64,000 nt of DNA from Pristionchus mayeri (taxonomy: Eukaryota > Nematoda > Chromadorea > Rhabditida > Neodiplogasteridae): assembly GCA_036245805.1 (NCBI GenBank), contig BTRK01000006.1, forward strand, positions 5,373,613 through 5,437,612, in the 5' to 3' direction. The notes beneath the pieces are model-generated. The model was not told the DNA's origin and did not search any database. It saw only the letters and a list, made by a program, of their open reading frames with translations. Below, piece by piece: positions 1 to 9,764 of this stretch (position 1 is its first letter; each line of letters begins with the position of its first letter). The position numbers and the translations under genes were made by a program.

Positions 1-139
1 TATATAAAACATGATTTGATATATGCATGATTAGCCGATGCTGCAGCAATCGCGGCCAATCGTGCTGCAAATTCTGTTTCAGGATTGATCATCATTAAAT
101 AACATGTCGGCCTTGTCACTACATTATTCTATTCGAACA

Positions 140-429
140 TACATACATACATATTTATTCAATAAATCAGGGTCTGGGCCTGTTGAATGATGGCAGCGTT
201 CCATACATCAGGGTCTCTTCTGCACTTAGTAGCCCAGTTGACTCCGAGATTTCTGACTATCTCATCTCTCCATCGCGTTTTGGGTCTTCCTATCAGTCGA
301 GTGTGTTCAAGTGGCGTCCATTCAAGTATTCTTTTCGACCATCTCTCGTCTTCGATTAGTGCCAGCCTTCGTGCCCATTTCCACCTCTCATCATCGCTTG
401 AACTCTTACATCGGGGAGCGGAACACACA
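140..429 (-). mobile_element. 5'-truncated RTE-like LINE, 3' end only
   Basis: This fragment encodes only the C-terminal tail of an endonuclease/reverse-transcriptase polyprotein: a basic GRPKTRWRD motif followed by a DPDVWN motif. The same motifs end the larger LINE at 9.8-12.6 kb. On the minus strand it runs into a (CATA)n-like tail at about 132-152. The 11-bp direct repeat CTATTCGAACA at 129-139 and 430-440 flanks it exactly, which is the signature of target-primed reverse transcription. It is dead on arrival, with no RT core or endonuclease. Confidence 0.8.
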
Positions 430-449
430 CTATTCGAACACTCATACAC

Positions 450-1396
450 TATTCGGTTTCAGTAGATTTCCAAATTTGGCTAGTGGCAGCATCGCCAGTA
501 AAGAGGTCTTTTTCTTTCTAAAATATAAGCAATATGAATCAATGGGAATGAAAATTTAACCTTCAGTTTATCGCTGCTCCAGAATTTAAAGAAAAAAGTG
601 GGGTGCTAATGTAGTAAATGAGAACGTTAACTCACACTTTACAAGTGCATCATTGATGCCGCCTCCGCTCACTATGTAGGGAACATCGATGGCAGCTAAT
701 CCGCAGTAGATATATCAGCTACACATCAGAATTTTGTAAAGTGCTGGGGAAACTCGCAAAATCTGGTACCAAAAAGATGTTAAACGGGAACTTATGTAGT
801 TCTTGTTTCAAAATAATTTTGATTTTACTTTCCACAACCTACGATGCTCATTTTTCACTCTTTCTGAAGATTGAAGTTGCACGATTATATCAACATAAGG
901 GCACAGGATCTTCAACTATACATCTGCCTTTGCAAAACATGATTGGACTCACTCTAATTACTGCTATAATTCGGATTCATTACAAATTAATTTCAATGAA
1001 AAACCAATTACCAACTAATTCACAAAAAAATGCAAACGGATAATGCATGCTGAATAGTGACGTATCATTTGACGATGTTGTGTACCATATATAGTATTCT
1101 GCTAATCAACAAGCATGCGCAATTTCCGTTTTTTTCTAATGTTCAAGGATTCTAGAAATGCATGCCCTTGATGCACGATTGCAGCGAAACACACGTCATT
1201 CAAACAACTCAATATCTGTTGAAGAAAGGAAGTCGATATTATAGCTGCAGGTCTCAGTCGAAGCACTGCATGGCCAGGGCTGGGTTGAGATCAGCAGAGC
1301 GGTGCTGAATAATCTTACAATTGGGAAATGAAAAGCTATTGTTGATGTCGAAAATGTGTTGAAAGGTACTTCCACGTCAAGATACTTTATAGCCGT
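450..1396. other. No gene recognised
   Basis: AT-rich sequence with short open frames only. The stretch 1130-1250 is a degenerate relative of 2405-2480 (shared TTCAAGG, CGAAATG and CCTTGA words), so part of the region is an old duplication. I see no coding signal that survives a splice-site and phase check. Confidence 0.5.
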
Positions 1397-1691
1397 TAAA
1401 GGGGTGATCCGGGGAATGTTCAGTCACCTACAGTGAACGTGTGGACATCGTAGAGGGTACTCATCCGATCAAAAATCACTTTGTACGAAGTTGCACAGGC
1501 GCCTCTGAGGCTATTTACATGTGCGCAAAGTTCATTGATAGCGCAGGGTCGCGCCTAGGTGGTTTATGTTTCACTTGCTCTACATATTTTTCGTATGTTT
1601 CTCAAGTTAAATGTGTTACAGTTTACCATTGAGAGCGCAGAATTTTCGTGGTGGGACTCCGTAGCATTCATTCCCCGGAGCACTCCTTTAA
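1397..1691. mobile_element. Small inverted-repeat element (MITE-like)
   Basis: Imperfect terminal inverted repeats of about 21 bp, left TAAAGGGGTGATCCGGGG and right CCCCGGAGCACTCCTTTA, enclose about 295 bp. No transposase is present and I could not define a target-site duplication. Confidence 0.5.
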
Positions 1692-1987
1692 GAGGGCAGG
1701 GTTAGGTGTGACAGACGTAAAGGTATTTTTTAAAAATTAAAATTCACACCCACGAATTTGATGTTACACTATTGCTTTGTATAACAGAATAGCGAATGAG
1801 AAAGGGGAATGTTTTAGAAAAAATTTTTCGGCCAGAACATGGAAAAAAGTGAGCGCTTGGGGTCATTTTTTGATGATGTTTGATACAGATAATATTCTCC
1901 AAATCCACGAGCATGCGAAATTTCCGTTTCAGAATTATGTGAAATGTAGTTTGCGACTGTTTTGTTAATACACGGTGCTTCAGCTGT

Positions 1988-2593
1988 TCAATGAAAAGCA
2001 CTCCAATAACAATAATTCCTGTCGCACAATTCCAGCCCGAGGTTTCGAGCTGCGCTTGTAGCTCGTAAGAAGGTAAACAATGCGACAGTAATTCTGTACA
2101 CGTTAATCGGATTTTAAATTAACTTACACTTCGAAGAAGTGGAGTCACAGTCATTCCAGCTGCAAGCCGCGTCCATTCGGCAGTTGCACCGATCGAAGCG
2201 AGCGAGGACCTGCGAATATTTCTTTTGACTATTTAGTGTTCACGAAATCAGGAATCGAATGGAATGGGACGGTATGAATGAATTTTCTTTTCAGAATATG
2301 TTTCTCCTGCGATCAATTTGCTATACAAATCCCAAATTCAAAAAAAGACAAAAAGTGGAGCACACTAATTCGACCCGAATACAGTGCTAGAAACATTTTC
2401 ATTGTAGATTGTTCAAGGGTTCTCGAAATGAATGTCCTTGAGTTTCTCGCAGCATGATTATATCGAAAGAAGGGGGCACCGTGTAATAAATAAGATAAAT
2501 AAGAAGTGATATGTCATGCGAAAAACTCACCAATGCTGCTGCAGAGAGGAGTTGATGCAGTAGCGGTAGATCAATTTATTGCAGAGTTCATGT
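1988..2593 (-). pseudogene. Candidate minus-strand exons, reading frame unresolved
   Basis: Three exon-like blocks have good worm splice signals on the minus strand: about 2526-2610 (acceptor TTTACAG, donor GTGAGT), 2128-2209 (acceptor TTCGCAG, donor GTAAGT) and a block starting at 2049 (acceptor GCGCAG). Two frames cross the last intron (2050-2127, 78 bp). One gives a short cysteine-rich peptide ending at 1988. The other gives a hydrophobic segment GIIVIGVLFI that could be a membrane helix. The most upstream block has a stop codon in every frame, so this may be a broken gene or a 5' untranslated exon. No family was recognised. Confidence 0.3.
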
Positions 2594-2991
2594 TATTGAC
2601 CATCCCTGCTCTGAGCCTGTAAACGTACTGACAGCTAGTGTGAGTGTGTGAGTGACATCACCTTCTCATCGTTTTTATGCATAATTGTGTATGTTCCCTT
2701 AAAATGAAACTTTTTTTACATTGTTTTGATCATTTTACATTTTGGTGAGTATTCTATGCCTTAGCTGCGGCGTATTAACTGAGAACGTTGTGATTGTCTT
2801 TCGAAATAAGTGTGTAGCATGAATCTAAAGTGTGTGCTTGTTAAAATTCAATCATGTTCAATTGATTTCGTTATTCTATTGAAAACGTAAGTATTTTGGA
2901 TAGGGATGAACAAAACGTCATTATTTGTTGTAGGAACGCTTCTCGTGTGCCCGTTTGATAATATAACACACGTCTTCTGGGAGATCACAGG

Positions 2992-3906
2992 TGGGGTTTG
3001 GCAAAATGTTCAACGTGGTCCAATCTCCACAAAATTTTCATGGATGATACATCTGAGGCCCACCAACGTTTATGTAACATGTTGCAGCCGGGAATTGAAA
3101 AGTGTCTAAAAGCCGGCTCTGGATATTTTGAAAATTCAAAAATTCTTTTTTACCCCAGGCGACATTTTTTCAGGAAAATCAAAGATGTAATATGTTTCCA
3201 TTTTTGGCCTCAAACATGGCGAACCTCGTGTTTTCATGCAAAATCGAAAATTTCATGATGTCATATTTGAGTAATCAATTTTTTTCTCAGATTTCATGAT
3301 CTTATGAAGTATTGAAATCTTCGGGTTTTTCAATGGAAATCGGTATGAATAGGTCAGAAAACATTGAAAACGGAAAGAAAAGATATCCACGAGCGAGAAT
3401 TACTCAAATATGACATGAAATTTTCGATTTTGCATGAAAACACGAGGTTCGCCATGTTTGAGGCCAAAAGTGGAAACATATGACACCTTAGATTTTCCTG
3501 AAAAAAATTCACCTGGGGTAAAAAAGGTTATAGATTCCGAATCTGACGAAATCAGCTGGACACTAATAGCTTTATTTTTCACGACGGCCATTTTTATGCA
3601 ATTTTTGGTGATGAAAAAATTATTTTTTCAACTTTTCATATTTTCTTGTTTTATCAACACAAAAAGTGTCAACAGAAAAGTTATTCTACTCGTCGAGTGG
3701 ATTCTTTCTGTTTTTTCATTGACCTTTTTTACTCAAATTTGAAGCATTTTATGAATTTTTGAATTTTCAAAATTTCCAGAGCCGGATTTTAGGCACTTTT
3801 CAATTCCCGGCTTCAAAATGTTACATAAACGTTGGTGGGCCTCAGATGTATCATCCATGAAAATGTTGTGGAGATTGGACCACGTTGAACATTTTGTCAA
3901 ACAGGG
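2992..3906. mobile_element. Foldback element, about 0.9 kb
   Basis: The outer arms (2994-3140 against 3762-3905) and inner arms (3140-3280 against 3397-3530) are reverse complements, for example CAACGTGGTCCAATCTCCAC against its complement. The right arm carries about 230 bp of extra sequence (3530-3760) absent from the left. Open frames inside are palindrome artefacts. Confidence 0.8.
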
Positions 3907-3943
3907 GGCTAGGATTCATGCAATCTGTCAGAAGACGTGGAGT

Positions 3944-4110
3944 CTATTGTAGGGGGAGGGGACGAATTTACAAACTAGTTCAACCCGATAAGGGGGTTGT
4001 AATACTTGAAATTGAACAATCATTACAGTGTAATAACCAAATATTAAATTGTAATGATTCAATTATTACAACCCCCTTATCCGGTTTGTAAATTCGCCAT
4101 CCTACAATAG
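3944..4110. mobile_element. Small palindromic MITE
   Basis: CTATTGTAGG with CGAATTTACAAAC on the left is mirrored by GTTTGTAAATTCG with CCTACAATAG on the right. The inner arms (GATAAGGGGGTTGTAATA) also pair. It is non-coding. Confidence 0.75.
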
Positions 4111-5019
4111 ATTCCCCTTATATCGTGATATCCGATTTCGTTCAAGTAAGATGGGCAGATTCTACAGATGCAACTGCTCAGTGGAGATTAGCCAAGAGAG
4201 ACAAGTACATTATTGCAATAAACGACTGGCACAGTCGTTTATTCGGCCAGACTACGCCAACTCGATTACTGTGCCATAAAAAACAGTTTCGAAATCAGGG
4301 AGTGATACTTCTAGAACTGTGTCTCTATTATTCAGTATAAAATTCATATTTACAAATAACATGCAACAATTAGGTTCATGCTTCACCTCCATTTCGAAAC
4401 GCAAACGACGTAGCTTGAAACAATTTGGTCTACTTTCTTGAGTTTAGATCACTTACAACCATATCAGTTTTTGCAACAACTATGTTGCATGTTGATGATG
4501 CATGTAAACTCCGCTAACTCTGCTGCAAGCAACATCTACGACAGTGAATAATGGGAGCCTCTAATTTTTTTTTAATTTCTTTTTTTTCTATAAAAGTTTT
4601 AAAAAAACAGCAAACAATCAGTAAAAAGCGCGTTTCATCAATGTTTCAAAGTCTTTCTAAAAAGTCTTTCTAAAATGTTTCCTTCAGTATCTGTGTGCCA
4701 CCTTAGCGTGAAAAATATAATTCCCACAACATGCGATTCACACATTCTTGTCTATGATTTGCGGTACTGTAGGGTTTTAAAAGAAAGTCAGGAGCAATAA
4801 ATATTCAAACATTAAATCAATTCCATGTACACATCGCACTACGAATAATCAGAAAATAAATTAAAATCACACCCGCGGGTTTACCGATTTTAACTCGACT
4901 CATAACGTGACGTACACCAGTACTACATTTCACATGATCGCTTGAAAACAATTCAAAAAATGAAATAGGAAATATTGTTCACTGAATTGAAGGACCGAAT
5001 TGAAAAAGGAAGTTACTGC
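4111..5019. other. No gene recognised
   Basis: AT-rich sequence without convincing exons. A 71-codon open frame at 4125-4340 has no recognisable motif and no flanking signals. Confidence 0.4.
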
Positions 5020-5937
5020 ATGAGCTGCAGATCGCAGCACTGCTTGTCATCGTGCATCAGAGGTGAGTGACAAGGAAAGGCCGCGAGGGTAGGAGAGTTT
5101 TTGAACGAGACCTAGCGGGATCGAAAGAGGATCAAATTCTATGATCTTTTACGGTTTTCGTATATGCTGAAGGCCTACGTGGATGCCTGTACTCATAGTC
5201 ACTACCGCCCAGCCATCCGCAGATGCCTTCAGCAGATATTTCTTAGAATTTGATCCTCTTTCGATCCCGCTAAGTCGTGTTTTAAAACTTCAACGCACCC
5301 TCGTGGCCATTACTGGTAAGTGAAGATCAACCGAGTGATAGTCGAATAACATTCAAAGTATAAATTAGGAGGCAGCCATCCAAGGGAGTGACGAGAAAGG
5401 GCCTGCAATTAATATTGGGTGTTACTCCTTATTTTGTATCATGAGAAAATTACTATGAACCATTGATCAAGATAATATCCCTGTCCCTATAACAATATAC
5501 TTGTAAAGTTTGTGTTTCAACCGATAGTCGAATGCAGCAGGTAGCAGCCATGAACAATGAACCCGAATTTGCTTGCCTTAGTACTCAATAATAATGCATC
5601 GTAAATTAAAAGTCACATTCCGGTAACATATAAGATTTGAGTTACACCTGTGTTCCAACAGAAGGCAACAAGCAATATTGTGGATGGCTCGATCATCCTT
5701 TTGTAATTCGTAAATATGGCTTAATTTCTGATACACCAGCAATTCCTAAATCTTGTGGTCCATCAGGGTACGATTTTCATTGTGAATTAATAGAAACAAA
5801 AACCAGTCAGCACCATTATTGCGACTTCTCGTCCCATGGAAGTAAGGTTAAGATATCATAACTGCTGCACCCTGCCGCAGAACTGCAGATCGATGTCGCA
5901 GCAAAATGTGCATCCACTCGGCTGGATGGAATGGCAA
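5020..5937 (+). CDS. Candidate cysteine-rich peptide gene (2-3 exons)
   Basis: Exon A (5020-5062) starts at ATG and reads MSCRSQHCLSSCIR before a strong donor (AGAG/GTGAGT). Exon B (5662-5841) follows acceptor TTCCAACAG, matches exon A in phase, and holds five cysteines among 60 residues before donor GTAAGG. A possible exon C (5881-5937) fits the phase, but the intron before it would be only 39 bp. The A-B intron contains the MITE at 5080-5309. No signal peptide is visible and no family was recognised. Splice signals, phase match and cysteine density support it; no homology does. Confidence 0.35.
5080..5309. mobile_element. MITE with GACCTAGCG/TCGAAAGAGGA arms
   Basis: Inverted arms of about 75 bp run from GGCCGCGAGGGT to ACCCTCGTGGCC and include GAGACCTAGCGGGATCGAAA. 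The same arm sequence recurs in the MITEs at 37209-37518 and 40901-41208, so this is a multicopy family. Confidence 0.75.
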
Positions 5938-5947
5938 GTGAGCATGA

Positions 5948-6113
5948 GGGAGTTCCACCATGCAGCTATTGCGCGACCAATGCGAAACTGCAACGAATTT
6001 AGCCCATAGCGATAATAGATCGTTAGGACAATGAAGGAACAGACTTGAAATGCACTCGATGCATTGCTGTTTCCCGGGCTCTCGATTTATCCAAACTACT
6101 AACTTTTATTCTA
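5948..6113. repeat. 165-bp dispersed repeat, copy 1
   Basis: Nearly identical to 21661-21823 (about two differences noticed), and its last 40 bp (GGCTCTCGATTTATTCAAA) recur at 56637-56663. In the second and third copies a TTTTTCAG acceptor-like site follows. It does not look like coding sequence and has no terminal repeats; it could be a SINE-like or Helitron-end fragment. Confidence 0.7.
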
Positions 6114-6825
6114 TTGGGCGATCCGAAAAAGTTGGAATGGGGCAAAGCTGCGGGGAATGAGAGCAGGTTGGGAAACATTTTTGAATAAATTCCGCAAGGA
6201 ATGTCAGTCAACCACGTTTGGTACCAGTTTTATGCAAGGAGATATAATTGTAAGCGACTGGTCAGAGCCTGCTTAAAACGTTGTAAAAGGCTCGTGAGGC
6301 CTCGGGCGATCCGAAAAAGGCTCTCACCAGTCGTGGACAAGATTTATCCTTATCACACAACCCCGCGAGCCACGTAGCGACCGAAGGTCGCTAGTTTCAT
6401 GTAGAAGAACATGTATATTCTGTCATTCAAACGCACAATGTATGCATACAAAATCGTGCACACCTTCGAGATTCATAAATGATTAAAAATAATGAAAATA
6501 CTATACGCAATGTAGCTAGTTTTAGTGTTCCGCAAGTGAGACAATTCTGAAAAAGCGAACAAAGTATATCAATTTGTCTTCATTTTCTATAGGAGACGGA
6601 GACGTATCCCTTTGTTCTGAAATGTAATTGATTTTATCTCATTTATTGATTATATTAGGTTGGTGCAAAAGTTTCTTTCTTTTTTCTTGCACCTACATTC
6701 TGACCTCCCCAGGTAGTTGTAATGAGCCAATCAAAGAATTGTTTTTGATGTTGATACGGACATGGGTACACACTATAGCGAATACTATATTGCGTTGATT
6801 CGATCAATTAGAATAGAGCATTTTA

Positions 6826-8132
6826 CAGGGTGTCCAAAAAGTATTGTTACACTTTTGAAACGCGAATTTTTTTAACATGTAGGTCGAGTTGTCAAAACCT
6901 GTAATAACACGTTTGAGCCCACCCTTCGGTGCGTTGAGGGAACCTACTAATTAGTTTCCCATAGTCATGGTTCGTCCAAATCGCTATCGTCAAACTATTA
7001 TCAACCTTTGGACCCTCGGCGACCCCCCAGATTCCATCAGGAGGAAGCTTCGTATTTCCCGAATGACAGTCTATCGCACCATCTCCCGTTTCAAGCAGTT
7101 GGGCACTGCGAAGGACCGTCCAAGATCAGGAAGACCCAAGACCGCTCTCACTCAGAAGAACAGGAGAATCGTGGAGAAGAGAATGAATCGCAATGCCAAA
7201 CGATCCATCAGGAAGATGGCTAAGGATCTCAAGATCTCCAAAGGATCCGTGTGTGCCATCGTTCATTCTCTTCTCAAGTCCTACCCCTACAAGATGAGAA
7301 AGGGCCATGGCCTCACTGATGTCCACAAGCAGAAGCGCCTGGAGAGATGCAAGCTGCTCCTTCAGCGGGCCGATCGTGGGGAGCACTTGACTACCGTTTA
7401 CTCTGACGAGAAGCTGTTACTCTGACGAGAAGTTCTCAGTCGAGGAGGTCTACAACAGTCAGAACACCAGGATCATCGCCAAGTCTCCTCAGCAAGCTGA
7501 CGCCAGAGGTAGAACCATCTCTCGCATTGCCCACCTCCAGGCACTGATGGTTTGGGCTGGTGTGTGCTCGACGGGCAAGACTCCTCTCGTGTTCGTGGAT
7601 CCCGGGGTCAAGATCAACAAGGAGTACTACACCAGGGCAATTCTCCAGAAGGCCCTTCTCCCCTGGTCCCGCTCCCACTTCAAAGGGGCTCGCTGGACCT
7701 TCCAACAGGATTCAGCGCCTGCTCACTCGGCAAAAGTGACGCAGGCATGGTGTCGCGCCCATCTGCCCGACTTCATCTCGAGTGAGGAATGGCCCTCGAA
7801 CTCCCCCGATCTCAACCCTCTGGACTTCAGCATTTGGTCAGTGTTGGAGAAGGAGGCCTGCTCTACTCGCCACAAGAACCGCGATTCCCTCAAGGCAGCC
7901 CTTCTCAAGGCATGGGAGAAGATCGACGTCCCTTACCTGCGGGCCGTCATCGACTCGGTCCCTCGTCGTCTCAGAGAGGTCATCGCGGCCAATGGAGGCC
8001 AGATCGAGTGATCGTGCATTGTTATGTTCATATGGTCACTGATAAATACTGTGCCCCGTTTGAGTTGTCTATGTTGCTTTTAAAGAAAGATACATGGTTT
8101 TATCCGTGTAACAATACTTTTTGGACACCCTG
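6826..8132 (+). mobile_element. Inner mariner element, 1307 bp, DD37D type
   Basis: Perfect inverted repeats of about 27 bp begin CAGGGTGTCCAAAAAGTATT and end with the exact complement at 8132; both ends abut TA (6824-6825, 8133-8134). Length and organisation are those of a complete mariner. The intact ends and GC-rich transposase suggest a young insertion. It sits inside the 6658-8859 element. Confidence 0.93.
6967..8011 (+). pseudogene. Mariner transposase (DD37D) with one 19-bp frameshifting duplication
   Basis: Cut-and-paste transposase that would bind the element ends and insert at TA. The N-terminal half (from ATG 6967) has two helix-turn-helix regions and a SGRPKT linker motif. The catalytic half shows the first aspartate in VYSDEK, the second in FQQDSAPAH and the third in NPLDF. 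Thirty-seven residues separate the second and third, which is the maT/DD37D spacing rather than classical mariner DD34D. A tandem duplication of 19 bp (7399-7417 repeated from 7418) shifts the frame at the first catalytic aspartate. Apart from that lesion the frame is open for about 341 codons, normal for the family. The element may still be mobilised in trans. Confidence 0.9.
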
Positions 8133-9185
8133 TAGTTCGGAAGTAATCGGACCAGGTCAAGCAATCTGGCTTTTCAATTGCTCTAAGCTCCGAGGGGAAT
8201 AGCGCAAATGATACATTTAGCATATTTTCACAAAGTACTTTGACTGGGTGTGTCATACGACATGGCCCACCAAATCTGCCATGAAAAACCTACTAGAAAT
8301 GTTGGCCCAATTACAGAACTACTGTCTTTGAAAATCATAGGTCACAAATTGCTGAGCGCAACTTACTTACACAGCATTGATGAATGCTCAATTTCGATGG
8401 GTTGTGAAGTACTTTCCCCTGTAAGTATGCAAACAAATTTAGGAAAGGATAGGACTTCCCGTTGAAGAACTGCTGATTTCGAAATAAACGTGTACTGATT
8501 CATCCGCTGAAATCAGCACTTTTTGGATTCCCCTGTCTCCCACACGCGTTAGAATCCGGATTTTTTGTGCTTAGTAGGACAAATAACTCCTGCCCAAGTG
8601 TTCCTCAATTGGGTTAAATCAGAATCCCACAAGTATTCCGTAGCCTGAATTTATCCCAAAACACTCAAAATAGCCGTTTTCCGATGTTAATTTTCTGAGT
8701 CTTATCAACTTCTCACGATGATGCGTAGATCCAAATCAAATGTATGGTAGTAATCTACCGTCATGGCCATAACACTTGGTATTCATAAAATCATGAGAGT
8801 CCAGGCACGCCAACAGAAATTTGAAAAATAAAAAAAAGAAAGAAACTTATGCACCAACCTAATAAAAGGGGGAGGATGTCTCTCCATTCCATTCTCTCCT
8901 CTCCACTGTGAGCTGCCCCTTCCCATTGTAAAAAAAACCCATTAAGTTTCAGCGCAAAACAATAATAACAATTCCATTTTATCGTTGGAAATGAGCAATT
9001 CTAGGTATGATATTGTGAATAGAATGAGCGAAAAACAATGGGCGAACAAAGGAAAAAGAGACAAATTGTCTCCCATTAATAATTGATCTGGATACGTCTC
9101 CGCGAGAGACAGGAAAGAAAGGAGACAGTAATTGAATTATTGTCTCAAAAAAAAATTGTCTCACTTGCGGAACCCAACTAGTTTT

Positions 9186-9760
9186 CTCATTTTATGAGGA
9201 GGTGCAATAGAGTGATCATGGAAGAGTGTGCAAAGCGACATGAAAATCCTTCGTGGTTGCTCATTTTACAGTAGTATAAGGGAGGCCTCAAGCAATGGGC
9301 CATCACAGCCATCTGCTAGATCCATTCAGATATAACGAAGGCATATACGCAATTGTTACCGATGAGCTTGTAATGCGCAATCCAGTAGAAGTAGACCGGC
9401 TAATCGCTTTTTGATTCTGGGCACAGCAGTAATCTTGCGTAATTGACGTTTCAAGGCTATGGCAAATATAAATGATGATTATTATTGAGATCAGTTTTCC
9501 TAGCAAATACCTAGAAATGCTCACAGTAGATGGTGGTGCAAGAACCGCAGAACCAAGTGAGGCTAGCTCGAACTTGAAACAAATGCCTGTTCATGATCAG
9601 TTCACTACGTCCATTTATGTTTGTTTTAGTTTCAAAACCCGGAGGAATACCTCTCGTCAATCAGTCCTCTTTAATGTGTTAGCATAATGAACCATAATGG
9701 TACCGCTGTGACAAAACCCCTTTTTCGTCGGTACTGTAAATATTTACGCTGTAAATTTCC
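9186..9760. other. No gene recognised
   Basis: Unique-looking AT-rich DNA between the nested transposons and the LINE. Open frames on both strands (9303-9524, 9472-9687) have no motif or splice support. Confidence 0.4.
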
Positions 9761-9764
9761 TTAC

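Larger units (their letters stand above)
6658..8859. mobile_element. Middle mariner-like element, non-autonomous
   Basis: Terminal inverted repeats GGTTGGTGCAAAAGTTTCTT (left) and a near-perfect complement ending at 8859 are flanked by TA on both sides (6656-6657, 8860-8861). The remaining interior (6700-6823 and 8135-8820) encodes no recognisable transposase. It was a short non-autonomous element (about 890 bp) before the inner mariner inserted. Confidence 0.85.
6524..9177. mobile_element. Outer hAT-like element of a three-level nest
   Basis: Terminal inverted repeats (GTTCCGCAAGTGAGACAATT on the left, its complement at 9154-9173) are flanked by a perfect 8-bp direct repeat CTAGTTTT at 6516-6523 and 9178-9185, the length typical of hAT insertions. 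No hAT transposase is present; the interior is mostly the mariner-like element inserted at 6658-8859. Confidence 0.8.
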
